Shown here: positions 43,810 to 56,613 of the stretch, one piece after another
Layout of the letters: each line of letters starts with the position of its first letter
How positions within the stretch are numbered: position 1 is the first letter of the stretch
DNA from: Siphonodentalium dalli
Taxonomy: Eukaryota; Mollusca; Scaphopoda; Gadilida; Siphonodentaliidae
DNA length: 64,000 bases
Direction: 5' to 3'
Assembly (NCBI GenBank): GCA_032622095.1
Contig: CP136064.1
Coordinates: 142,121,954-142,185,953 of the forward strand
The notes under the pieces: generated by a model
Databases searched by the model: none
Told to the model about the DNA's origin: nothing
What the model saw: the letters and a program-made list of their open reading frames with translations, nothing else
Position numbers and translations under genes: made by a program

Positions 43810-46800
43810 ATGTCTGTTAAAGTGATGTTAATGAACTGCCAAGGACTGGGTGATCGTCGCAAGCGGAGAGACGTTTTTGACTATATCCGAAACCTTAAAT
43901 TTGATGTTTACTGTTTACAAGATGTGCACTTTTCTAAAAATATGGAGCAAATAGTTCAATCAGAATGTGGATAAACTTGCATTTTTAGTTCCCATACTAC
44001 AGCTAGCAGAGGCGTGGTAATACTATTTAACAACACTTTCGATTTCAAAATTGAGAAAACCAAATGCGACGCAAATGGAAATATGGTATTGGTGCATCTA
44101 ACTGTAGAAGGAACGCCTGTTATAATCGCGAACATATATGGCCCAAATAAAGACGACCCCGAGTTTTTCACCTCTCTACAAAAAGTACTTCCGGACAGCG
44201 ATACAGATATATACTTGATTGTATGCGGTGATTTCAACTTTGTCCTAGACCCTGATATCGATACTGATAATTACTTGCACATAAACAACCCGAAAGCACG
44301 TTCGAAATTTATTAATTTGATGAGAGAATATAACTTAGTAGATACTTGGAGAATAAATAATCCAAAATACAAGCGATACACGTGGAGACGGAAAAATCCA
44401 TTGAAACAGGCTAGGCTGGACTTATTCGCCGTATCACAAGGACTACAACACTTAGTTGACCAAGCGAACATTAAACCAGGATACAGGACAGATCACTCTA
44501 TTATAACATTAGAACTAAAATTTGTCGATATCAAACCAGGTAAACGATTTTGGAAATTTAATGACTCGCTTTTGCGAAATTCTGACTTTGTAAAATTAAT
44601 TAATGATACTATCGATCGAGTGTTTGAACAATATAAAATTAACAGCAACGACGATAATTCGATAATAAACGATGCCGACAAAAAACTGGTCCATATTTTT
44701 TCAATTAATGATCAACTGCTTTTTGAGACCCTTCTTATGGAGATAAGGGGTTGTATGATTCAATTTTCATCTAGACTGAAACGAAATAAGCGCAAAGAAG
44801 AGAATACTATAAAAGAGGAAATATTAATTCTTGGGGGAAAACAGGTCATAACTATTGAAGATAGGGAAAGAATGCATTATTTGAAATCTGAGCTGGAGAA
44901 AATAAGAAAACCTTGCTTAGAAGGAGCTCTAATCCGATCTAGAGCTAGGTGGTCACTTGAAGGAGAAAAACCAAGTGCATACTTTTTGAACTTGGAAAAA
45001 CGACACTACACAAACAAATCAATACCAAAGTTAGTAACAGATAATGGTTCAATAATAACGAATCAAGATGAAATTCTCGAGGAAACCAAATGTTTTTATG
45101 AAAAACTCTATGATGATAAAACATCCCAAGTTAACATGGGGTATATAGAACATTTCATTTCAAATCAAAATTATATAAACAATTCTGAAAAGGACAGAAG
45201 AAAACTTTCAACCAAAGAAGCTGACCCTCTCAACGAACCTGTCAAAAATACAGAGGCTTTAAATTATTTAAAACAAATGAAAAACAATAAAAGCCCAGGC
45301 AGCAGTGGTTTTACAGTATCATTTTATAAAATGTTTTGGAATAAATTAGGCGTATTCCTTGTGCGTTCGATAAATTACAGGCTAAATAATGGAGAACTTT
45401 CCATTACTCAAAAACATGGAATCCTAACTCTTATTCCGAAAGATAACAAACCGAAACAATTTCTTAAAAACTGGAGACCCATTTCACTTTTGAATGTGTC
45501 ATATAAAATTCTCACTGGTGTACTCTCCAGTAGGTTGAAAACAGTATTACCCAGCCTCATCCACCAAGATCAAAAAGGATTTATGAAAGGGAGATTCATT
45601 GGTGAAAACATACGATTGGTGTCCGACATTATACATATAACTAAGCAACAAGAAATACCAGGTCTTCTTTTATTGTTGGACTTTGAGAAAGCTTTTGATT
45701 CTGTGTCATGGTCATTCCTAGTATCCGTTCTTAGGTTTTTCAACTTTGGGTCAATATTCATTGATTACATTAAACTTTGTACAAAGACATTTTTTCGAAC
45801 GTGAACATTAATGGAAATATATCTCCAAGACTCAGCATTAAAAGTGGCTGCCGACAAGGTGATCCAATATCGCCGTACATTTTCTTACTATGTGTAGAAA
45901 TTATTGGGATTGCATTAAGGACTAATAGGAATATAACCGGAATAAAAATTGGAGATCAAAGATATAAAATAACACTATATGCGGACGATACTACTTTCTT
46001 CTTGAGCGACGATCACCGGGACCTTGACAGTGCACTTGAATTACTTAATCAATATTATTTGCTATCTGGTTTGAAAATAAATTACGACAAGACACATGCG
46101 TGTGGATCGGTAGCAAGAGGGATTGTACGGAATCGATATGTGATCGATGGAAACATAATTGACACCCAACTTCATTTAGATTATTAGGCATTACTTTTCA
46201 CCCAAAAGCAGAAGACGTCTTCCAGGGTAACAATGCAAAAATACACTCGGACATCAAATCAACGATAAAAAAATGGTCTAAAAGAAGTCTGACTGTCCTC
46301 GGGAGGGTTACGGTATTCAAAAGTTTATTGTTATCAAAATTATCATTTCTTTTTATAACAATACCCAACCCTCCTAGGGACACTCTGACTGAAATATCAA
46401 ATGATATATATAAATTTATTTGGGACAAAAAACCAGATAAAATAGCTAGGAAATATTTTCAACAAAGCTATGAAAATGGAGGCTGTAAAATGATTAATCT
46501 TGAAAAATTTATGTCATCAATGAAAATCACCTGGGTAAAACGCATAATTCACAGTGATACTTGGCAATTCGTTGTTAACAGAAACATCAGGGTCCAGCTA
46601 CAGGGATAAATGGTACCTATCGAATCGAGTAGACACATCTGATATGACTGACAGTCCCTTTTGAAATGATGTAATTAGAGCATGGTCTGGCTATTCCAAG
46701 TTGATCTTGCCTTCGGGGCTGGATGATATCCTTTCCAGCTCGCTCTAAAAAAATAGATTGTTCCTTATAGACAAAAAGCCAATACATGGTACAGAATTGG

Positions 46801-47080
46801 ACCGCAATGCGATCGTGTGGGTAAATGATCTATTTGATCAAACTGGTCATATGATGGAATATCATGAAGCACTCGAAAAATTTGGTTTGACTTTGGATTT
46901 CATTACATACCACGGCATAACATCCGCCATGAGAACATATTTGAAACGATTCGCCACAAATGAAATAAATTATAAATTGGACGCACCCTTTATACCATTT
47001 CATATAAAACAACTAATAACAAAACCTTCAAATGCGATTTATAAGACCCTAGTAGAAGATAATGTAAATATAAATCTCAA
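43810..47080 (+). pseudogene. LINE ORF2 (endonuclease and reverse transcriptase), L1/Tx1-like, multiply broken
   Basis: ORF2 opens at ATG 43810 with the AP-endonuclease start (V-M-L-M-N-C-Q-G-L-G). It has 'ANIYGPN', 'CGDFNFVLD' and 'R-T-D-H-S' catalytic motifs by 44490. Reverse transcriptase follows: 'KSPGSSGFTVSFYK' (about 45290), 'LTLIPKDNKPKQFLKNWRPI' (45430), 'LLLLDFEKAFDSVSW' (45670), 'GCRQGDPISPYIF' (45850), active site Y-A-D-D (about 45980) and 'GLKINYDKTHA'. The C-terminal region runs to 47080 ('VWVNDLFDQTGHMMEYHEAL'). Lesions seen are an in-frame TAA at 43972, frame changes near 45785 and 46180, and stops or shifts between 46609 and 46758. Downstream, the coding similarity ends where the satellite begins, so the 3' end and tail are missing. 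The element cannot make a working protein. Confidence 0.85.
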
Positions 47081-47884
47081 CGTGTTAACTAACGAAAGGG
47101 TACGAATCGGGGAAATTTTCACAAAGGTCCGAAAACAATTTGTTGACCTGGGGAGGGGTGCAAAATTTGTCAATTTTTTTCTTGTCACCGATCTCAGCCA
47201 TTTTTACTGTCGGGTATCTATACGACGTACTGATGCTACTCGTGAAAGATATTTGTAAATCGGGTGAGAAATGGCCAAGTTATAACACATCGAAAAATGT
47301 ACTAATAAAGTCCATGTGTAGAAAGTGCTTGTTCGCAGATCTTCTCTTAGACGAAGCGCAACAGCTGGATTTGCTCTATGTGAGCGTCTTAAACATAGAC
47401 AGAAGACCAAACCACGACATTTTGACAAAGGTCCGCTCAATTTTTTTCTGGGCTAGGGGAGGGGCAAAATTTGTCAATTTTTTTTGTCGCCGATTTGAAC
47501 CAAAATTGTTGTGAAGTATCTATAAAATGCACTGAGTGTCATCGTGTGCAAATTTTATGAATCGGTTGACTAATGTCGAAATTGTGGCCCTTCCTATTTT
47601 TCAAGTTTACAGAAAATGCACTATGAATTTAAATTCCTTCAATAAATCGTCACGTGTTTGGTGTCATTCGATGGGGAATTTCTAGTACTTCTAAACATAC
47701 GAACACAATGACGCAAAAATTAGATCGATATCTCCTAAATTGGCCGATATATGACGACTTTTCTACCCGCGTCACCAAATTTCGAGGCATGGGTGGGGGT
47801 CACGCCAGAGCGTTCCAACTGAACACAGAAATGTCAATAAACCATACTATCGACATTCCAATCAATTCCGCGCGATTCCCTTAT

Positions 47885-47914
47885 TATACTTCCATATTTT
47901 AATATGGAAGTATA
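47885..47914. repeat. Perfect 30-nt palindrome in the satellite unit (first of twelve)
   Basis: The arms TATACTTCCATATT and AATATGGAAGTATA are separated by two T. Intact copies are also at 49128, 50735, 51833, 53525, 55216, 56318, 58010, 59253, 60496, 61739 and 62798 (start positions). Half copies, with the right arm lost, are at 52935, 54626 and 57420. It could extrude as a hairpin or cruciform. Confidence 0.9.
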
Positions 47915-49423
47915 TTGTTATTCAATTTTTTATTTTTCACTATTATTTATTCTTCTTCTTAATATATTTTGTAACCCTTATATCTCTGAAATTTTAAAAG
48001 ATAGAATATTGAGATTTGGTAGATATATGCACCTTACCGACCTACAGCGACTCGAGACATTTAGGTTTATGTCCGAACTTGCTTACCAGAGTTATGGCCC
48101 TTAAACCAAACATTTTGAAAAAGTTTGTGCCCAGATCTTCTCCTATAAGAAGTCAAGCAGCTGAATTCGGTTCTCGTAATCGTGTTAACTAACGAAAGGG
48201 TACGAATCGGGGAAATTTTCACAAAGGTCCGAAAACAATTTGTTGACCTGGGGAGGGGTGCAAAATTTGTCAATTTATTTCTTGTCACCGATCTCAGCCA
48301 TTTTTACTGTCGGGTATCTATACGAAGTACTGATGCTACTCGTGAAAGATTTTTGTAAATCGGGTGAGAAATGGCCAAGTTATAACACATCGAAAAATGT
48401 ACTAATAAAGTCCATGTGTAGAAAGTGCTTGTTCGCAGATCTTCTCTTAGACGAAGCGCAACAGCTGGATTTGCTCTATGTGAGCGTCTTAAACATAGAC
48501 AGAAGACCAAACCACGACATTTTGACAAAGGTCCGCTCAATTTTTTTCTGGGCTAGGGGAGGGGCAAAATTTGTCAATTTTTGTTTGTCGCCGATTTGAA
48601 CCAAAATTGTTGTGAAGTATCTATAAAATGCACTGAGTGTCATCGTAAGCAAATTTTATGAATCGGTTGACTAATGTAGAAATTGTGGCCCCTTCCTATT
48701 TTTCAAGTTTACAGAAAATGCACTATGAATTTAAATTCCTTCAATAAATCGTCACGTGTTTGGTGTCATTCGATGGGAAATTTCTAGTACTTCTAAACGC
48801 TTACCGACTTGCCGTTTTATGTCGATAGAGGCCAGAGATATTCGAAAAGTATGAACTGAACAACATACATATTGGCCTACATAGTAATATATCGCCACAA
48901 TACCTCACCAGAACCTGGTAAATATTAAAGGGGCATCACATACGAACACAATGACGCAAAAATTAGATCGATATCTCCAAAATTGGCCGATATATGACGA
49001 CTTTTCTACCCGCGTCACCAAATTTCGAGGCATGGGTGGGGGTCACGCCAGAGCGTTCCAACTGAACACAGAAATGTCAATAAACCATACTATCGACATT
49101 CCAATCAATTCCGCGCGATTCCCTTATTATACTTCCATATTTTAATATGGAAGTATATTGTTATTCAATTTTTTATTTTTCACTATTATTTATTCTTCTT
49201 CTTAATATATTTTGTAACCCTTATATCTCTGAAAGTTTAAAAGATAGAATATTGAAATTTGGTAGATATATGCACCTTACCGACCTACAGCGACTCGAGA
49301 CATTTAGGTTTATGTCCGAACTTGCTTACCAGAGTTATGGCCCTTAAACCAAAATTTTTGAAAAAGTTTGTGCCCAGATCTTCTCCTATAAGAAGTCAAG
49401 CAGCTGAATTCGGTTCTAGTAAT

Positions 49424-51026
49424 CGTGTTAACTAACGAAAGGGTACGAATCGGGGAAATTTTCACAAAGGTCCGAAAACAATTTGTTGACCTGGGGAGGG
49501 GTGCAAAATTTGTCAATTTTTTTCTTGTCACCAATCTCAGCCATTTTTACTGTCGGGTATCTATACGACGTACTGATGCTAATCGTGAAAGATTTTTGTA
49601 AATCGGGTGAGAAATGGCCAAGTTATAACACATCGAAAAATGTACTAATAAAGTCCATGTGTAGAAAGTGCTTGTTCGCAGATCTTCTCTTAGACGAAGC
49701 GCAACAGCTGGATTTGCTCTATGTGAGCGTCTTAAACATAGACAGAAGACCAAACCACGACATTTTGACAAAGGTCCGCTCAATTATTTTCTGGGCTAGG
49801 GGAGGGGCAAAATTTGTCAATTTTTTTTTGTCGCCGATTTGAACCAAAATTGTTGTGAAGTATCTATAAAATGCACTGAGTGTCATCGTGAGCAAATTTT
49901 ATGAATCGGTTGACTAATGTCGAAATTGTGGCCCCTTCCTATTTTTCAAGTTTACAGAAAATGCACTATGAATTTAAATTCCTTCAATAAATCGTCACGT
50001 GTTTGGTGTCATTCGATGGGGAATTTCTAGTACTTCTAAACATACGAACACAATGACGCAAAAATTAGATCGATATCTCCTAAATTGGCCGATATATGAC
50101 GAATTTTCTACCCGCGTCACCAAATTTCGAGGCATGGGTGGGGGTCACTTTTTTCTGGGCTAGGGGAGGGGCAAAATTTGTCAATTTTTGTTTGTCGCCG
50201 ATTTGAACCAAAATTGTTGTGAAGTATCTATAAAATGCACTGAGTGTCATCGTGAGCAAATTTTATGAATCGGTTGACTAATGTAGAAATTGTGGCCCCT
50301 TCCTATTTTTCAAGTTTACAGAAAATGCACTATGAATTTAAATTCCTTCAATAAATCGTCACGTGTTTGGTGTCATTCGATGGGAAATTTCTAGTACTTC
50401 TAAACGCTTACCGACTTGCCGTTTTATGTCGATAGAGGCCAGAGATATTCGAAAAGTATGAACTGAACAACATACATATTGGCCTACATAGTAATATATC
50501 GCCACAATACCTCACCAGAACCTGGTAAATATTAAAGGGGCATCACATACGAACACAATGACGCAAAAATTAGATCGATATCTCCAAAATTGGCCGATAT
50601 ATGACGATTTTTCTACCCGCGTCACCAAATTTCGAGGCATGGGTGGGGGTCACGCCAAAGCGTTCCAACTGAACACAGAAATGTCAATAAACCATACTAT
50701 CGACATTCCAATCAATTCCTCGCGATTCCCTTATTATACTTCCATATTTTAATATGGAAGTATATTGTTATTCAATTTTTTATTTTTCACTATTATTTAT
50801 TCTTCTTCTTAATATATTTTGTAACCCTTATATCTCTGAAAGTTTAAAAGATAGAATATTGAGATTTGGTAGGTATATGCACCTTACCGACCTACAGCGA
50901 CTCGAGACATTTAGGTTTATGTCCGAACTTGCTTACCAGAGTTATGGCCCTTAAACCAAAATTTTGAAAAAGTTTGTGCCCAGATCTTCTCCTATAAGTC
51001 AAGCAGCTGAATTCGGTTCTCGTAAT
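49424..51026 (+). repeat. Compound unit of 1603 bp (type B joined to part of type A)
   Basis: Sequence follows a type B unit up to 'catgggtgggggtcac' (about 50148). It then jumps back to 'ttttttctgggctagggg', an earlier point of the unit, and continues as type A. This is the signature of an unequal exchange or template switch between misaligned units. Confidence 0.85.
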
Positions 51027-52128
51027 CGTGTTAACTAACGAAAGGGTACGAATCGGGGAAATTTTCACAAAGGTCCGAAAACAATTTGTTGATCTGGGGA
51101 GGGGTGCAAAATTTGTCAATTTTTTTCTTGTCACCGATCTCAGCCATTTTTACTGTTGGGTATCTATACGACGTACTGATGCTACTCGTGAAAGATTTTT
51201 GTAAATCGGGTGAGAAATGGCCAAGTTATAACACATCGAAAAATGTACTAATAAAGTCCATGTGTAGAAAGTGCTTGTTCGCAGATCTTCTCTTAGACGA
51301 AGCGCAACAGCTGGATTTGCTCTATGTGAGCGTCTTAAACATAGACAGAAGACCAAACCACGACATTTTGACAAAGGTCCGCTCAATTTTTTTCTGGGCT
51401 AGGGGAGGTGCAAAATTTGTCAATTTTTTTTTGTCGCCGATTTGAACCAAAATTGTTGGGAAGTATCTATAAAATGCACTGAGTGTCATCGTGAGCAAAT
51501 TTTATGAATCGGTTGACTAATGTCGAAATTGTGGCCCCTTCCTATTTTTCAAGTTTACAGAAAATGCACTATGAATTTAAATTCCTTCAATAAATCGTCA
51601 CGTATTTGGTGTCATTCGATGGGGAATTTCTAGTACTTCTAAACATACGAACGCAATGACGCAAAAATTAGATCGATATCTCCAAAATTGGCCGATATAT
51701 GACGACTTTTCTACCCGCGTCACCAAATTTCGAGGCATGGGTGGGGGTCACGCCAGAGCGTTCCAACTGAACACAGAAATGTCAATAAACCATACTATCG
51801 ACATTCCAATCAATTCCGCGCGATTCCCTTATTATACTTCCATATTTTAATATGGAAGTATATTGTTATTCAATTTTTTATTTTTCACTATTATTTATTC
51901 TTCTTCTTAATATATTTTGTAACCCTTATATCTCTGAAAGTTTAAAAGATAGAATATTGAGATTTGGTAGATATATGCACCTTACCGACCTACAGCGACT
52001 CGAGACATTTAGGTTTATGTCCGAACTTGCTTACCAGAGTTATGGCCCTTAAACCAAAAAAATTGAAAAAGTTTGTGCCCAGATCTTCTCCTATAAGAAG
52101 TCAAGCAGCTGAATTCGATTCTCGTAAT

Positions 52129-53820
52129 CGTGTTAACTAACGAAAGGGTACGAATCGGGGAAATTTTCACAAAGGTCCGAAAACAATTTGTTGACCTGGG
52201 GAGGGGTGCAAAATTTGTCAATTTTTTTCTTGTCACCGATCTCAGCCATTTTTACTGTCGGGTATCTATACGACGTACTGATGCTACTCGTGAAAGATTT
52301 TTGTAAATCGGGTGAGAAATGGCCAAGTTATAACACATAGAAAAATGTACTAATAAAGTCCATGTGTAGAAAGTGCTTGTTCGCAGATCTTCTCTTAGAC
52401 GAAGCGCAACAGCTGGATTTGCTATACGTGAGCGTCTTAAACATAGACAGAAGACCAAACCACGACATTTTGACAAAGGTCCGCTCAATTTTGTTCTGGG
52501 CTAGGAGAGGGGCAAAATTTGTCAAATTTTTTTTGTCGCCGATTTGAACCAAAATTGTTGGGAAGTATCTATAAAATGCACTGAGTGTCATCGTGAGCAA
52601 ATTTTATGAATCGGTTGACTAATGTCGAAATTGTGGCCCCTTCCTATTTTTCAAGTTTACAGAAAATGCACTATGAATTTAAATTCCTTCAATAAATCGT
52701 CACGTGTTTGGTGTCATTCGATGGGGAATTTCTAGTACTTCTAAACATACGAACACAATGACGCAAAAATTAGATCGATATCTCCTAAATTGGCCGATAT
52801 ATGACGACTTTTCTACCCGCGTCACCAAATTTCGAGCCATGGGTGGGGGTCACGCCAGAGCGTTCCAACTGAACACAGAAATGTCAATAAACCATACTAT
52901 CGACATTCCAATCAATTCCGCGCGATTCCCTTATTATACTTCCATATTTTAATATACGACGTACTGATGCTACTCGTGAAAGATTTTTGTAAATCGGGTG
53001 AGAAATGGCCAAGTTATAACACATCGAAAAATGTACTAATAAAGTCCATGTGTAGAAAGTGCTTGTTCGCAGATCTTCTCTTAGACGAAGCGCAACAGCT
53101 AGATTTGCTCTATGTGAGCGTCTTAAACATAGACAGAAGACCAAACCACGACATTTTGACAAAGGTCCGCTCAATTTTTTTCTGGGCTAGGGGAGGGGCA
53201 AAATTTGTCAATTTTTTTTTGTCGCCGATTTGAACCAAAATTGTTGTGAAGTATCTATAAAATGCACTGAGTGTCATCGTGAGCAAATTTTATGAATCGG
53301 TTGACTAATGTCGAAATTGTGGCCCCTTCCTATTTTTCAAGTTTACAGAAAATGCACTATGAATTTAAATTCCTTCAATAAATCGTCACGTGTTTGGTGT
53401 CATTCGATGGGGAATTTCTAGTACTTGAAATTTCTGGGGTCACGCCAGAGCGTTCCAACTGAACACAGAAATGTCAATAAACCATACTATCGACATTCCA
53501 ATCAATTCCGCGCGATTCCCTTATTATACTTCCATATTTTAATATGGAAGTATATTGTTATTCAATTTTTTATTTTTCACTATTATTTATTCTTCTTCTT
53601 AATATATTTTGTAACCCTTATATCTCTGAAAGTTTAAAAGATAGAATATTGAAATTTGGTAGGTATATGCACCTTACCGACCTACAGCGACTCGAGACAT
53701 TTAGGTTTATGTCCGAACTTGCTTACCAGAGTTATGGCCCTTAAACCAAAAATTTTGAAAAAGTTTGTGCCCAGATCTTCTCCTATAAGAAGTCAAGCAG
53801 CTGAATTCGGTTCTCGTAAT
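52129..53820 (+). repeat. 1692-bp higher-order unit, copy 1
   Basis: This is a full type B unit followed by a 590-bp derivative with two deletions. The first joins the hairpin centre directly to 'acgacgtactgatgctactc' (52955/52956), removing about 415 bp. The second, near 53425, replaces about 97 bp with the short filler 'gaaatttct'. The unit also carries the marker 'taacacatagaaaaatgtac' and 'gggctaggagagg'. Confidence 0.88.
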
Positions 53821-55511
53821 CGTGTTAACTAACGAAAGGGTACGAATCGGGGAAATTTTCACAAAGGTCCGAAAACAATTTGTTGACCTGGGGAGGGGTG
53901 CAAAATTTGTCAATTGTTTTCTTGTCACCGATCTCAGCCATTTTTACTGTCGGGTATCTATACGACGTACTGATGCTACTCGTGAAAGATTTTTGTAAAT
54001 CGGGTGAGAAATGGCCAAGTTATAACACATAGAAAAATGTACTAATAAAGTCCATGTGTAGAAAGTGCTTGTTCGCAGATCTTCTCTTAGACGAAGCGCA
54101 ACAGCTGGATTTGCTATACGTGAGCGTCTTAAACATAGACAGAAGACCAAACCACGACATTTTGACAAAGGTCCGCTCAATTTTGTTCTGGGCTAGGAGA
54201 GGGGCAAAATTTGTCAAATTTTTTTTGTCGCCGATTTGAACCAAAATTGTTGGGAAGTATCTATAAAATGCACTGAGTGTCATCGTGAGCAAATTTTATG
54301 AATCGGTTGACTAATGTCGAAATTGTGGCCCCTTCCTATTTTTCAAGTTTACAGAAAATGCACTATGAATTTAAATTCCTTCAATAAATCGTAACGTGTT
54401 TGGTGTCATTCGATGGGAATTTCTAGTACTTCTAAACATACGAACACAATGACGCAAAAATTAGATCGATATCTCCTAAATTGGCCGATATATGACGACT
54501 TTTCTACCCGCGTCACCAAATTTCGAGCCATGGGTGGGGGTCACGCCAGAGCGTTCCAACTGAACACAGAAATGTCAATAAACCATACTATCGACATTCC
54601 AATCAATTCCGCGCGATTCCCTTATTATACTTCCATATTTTAATATACGACGTACTGATGCTACTCGTGAAAGATTTTTGTAAATCGGGTGAGAAATGGC
54701 CAAGTTATAACACATCGAAAAATGTACTAATAAAGTCCATGTGTAGAAAGTGCTTGTTCGCAGATCTTCTCTTAGACGAAGCGCAACAGCTAGATTTGCT
54801 CTATGTGAGCGTCTTAAACATAGACAGAAGACCAAACCACGACATTTTGACAAAGGTCCGCTCAATTTTTTTCTGGGCTAGGGGAGGGGCAAAATTTGTC
54901 AATTTTTTTTTGTCGCCGATTTGAACCAAAATTGTTGTGAAGTATCTATAAAATGCACTGAGTGTCATCGTGAGCAAATTTTATGAATCGGTTGACTAAT
55001 GTCGAAATTGTGGCCCCTTCCTATTTTTCAAGTTTACAGAAAATGCACTATGAATTTAAATTCCTTCAATAAATCGTCACGTGTTTGGTGTCATTCGATG
55101 GGGAATTTCTAGTACTTGAAATTTCTGGGGTCACGCCAGAGCGTTCCAACTGAACACAGAAATGTCAATAAACCATACTATCGACATTCCAATCAATTCC
55201 GCGCGATTCCCTTATTATACTTCCATATTTTAATATGGAAGTATATTGTTATTCAATTTTTTATTTTTCACTATTATTTATTCTTCTTCTTAATATATTT
55301 TGTAACCCTTATATCTCTGAAAGTTTAAAAGATAGAATATTGAAATTTGGTAGGTATATGCACCTTACCGACCTACAGCGACTCGAGACATTTAGGTTTA
55401 TGTCCGAACTTGCTTACCAGAGTTATGGCCCTTAAACCAAAAATTTGGAAAAAGTTTGTGCCCAGATCTTCTCCTATAAGAAGTCAAGCAGCTGAATTCG
55501 GTTCTCGTAAT
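53821..55511 (+). repeat. 1691-bp higher-order unit, copy 2
   Basis: It shares both deletion junctions (54646/54647 and about 55116) and the same diagnostic variants as copy 1. It differs by a few bases, including one missing G near 54416. It is directly adjacent to copy 1, so the pair arose by duplication of the whole 1.69-kb block. Confidence 0.88.
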
Positions 55512-56613
55512 CGTGTTAACTAACGAAAGGGTACGAATCGGGGAAATTTTCACAAAGGTCCGAAAACAATTTGTTGACCTGGGGAGGGGTGCAAAATTTG
55601 TCAATTGTTTTCTTGTCACCGATCTCAGCCATTTTTACTGTCGGGTATCTATACGACGTACTGATGCTACTCGTGAAAGATTTTTGTAAATCGGGTGAGA
55701 AATGGCCAAGTTATAACACATAGAAAAATGTACTAATAAAGTCCATGTGTAGAAAGTGCTTGTTCGCAGATCTTCTCTTAGACGAAGCGCAACAGCTGGA
55801 TTTGCTCTATGTGAGCGTCTTAAACATAGACAGAAGACCAAACCACGACATTTTGACAAAGGTCCGCTCAATTATTTTCTGGGCTAGGGGAGGGGCAAAA
55901 TTTGTCAATTTTTTTTTGTCGCCGATTTGAACCAAAATTGTTGTGAAGTATCTATAAAATGCACTGAGTGTCATCGTGAGCAAATTTTATGAATCGGTTG
56001 ACTAATGTCGAAATTGTGGCCCCTTCCTATTTTTCAAGTTTACAGAAAATGCACTATGAATTTAAATTCCTTCAATAAATCGTCACGTGTTTGGTGTCAT
56101 TCGATGGGGAATTTCTAGTAATTCTAAACATACGAACACAATGACGCAAAAATTAGATCGATATCTCCTAAATTGGCCGATATATGACGACTTTTCTACC
56201 CGCGTCACCAAATTTCGAGGCATGGGTGGGGGTCACGCCAGAGCGTTCCAACTGAACACAGAAATGTCAATAAACCATACTATCGACATTCCAATCAATT
56301 CCGCGCGATTCCCTTATTATACTTCCATATTTTAATATGGAAGTATATTGTTATTCAATTTTTTATTTTTCACTATTATTTATTCTTCTTCTTAATATAT
56401 TTTGTAACCCTTATATCTCTGAAAGTTTAAAAGATAGAATATTGAGATTTGGTAGATATATGCACCTTACCGACCTACAGCGACTCGATACATTTAGGTT
56501 TATGTCCGAACTTGCTTACCAGAGTTATGGCCCTTAAACCAAAAATTTTGAAAAAGTTTGTGCCCAGATCTTCTCCTATAAGAAGTCAAGCAGCTGAATT
56601 CGGTTCTCGTAAT

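Noticed and set aside
44014-46609. Separate functional genes for endonuclease and polymerase
   Set aside because: They are consecutive pieces of one LINE ORF2 broken by a stop and frame changes, not independent genes.
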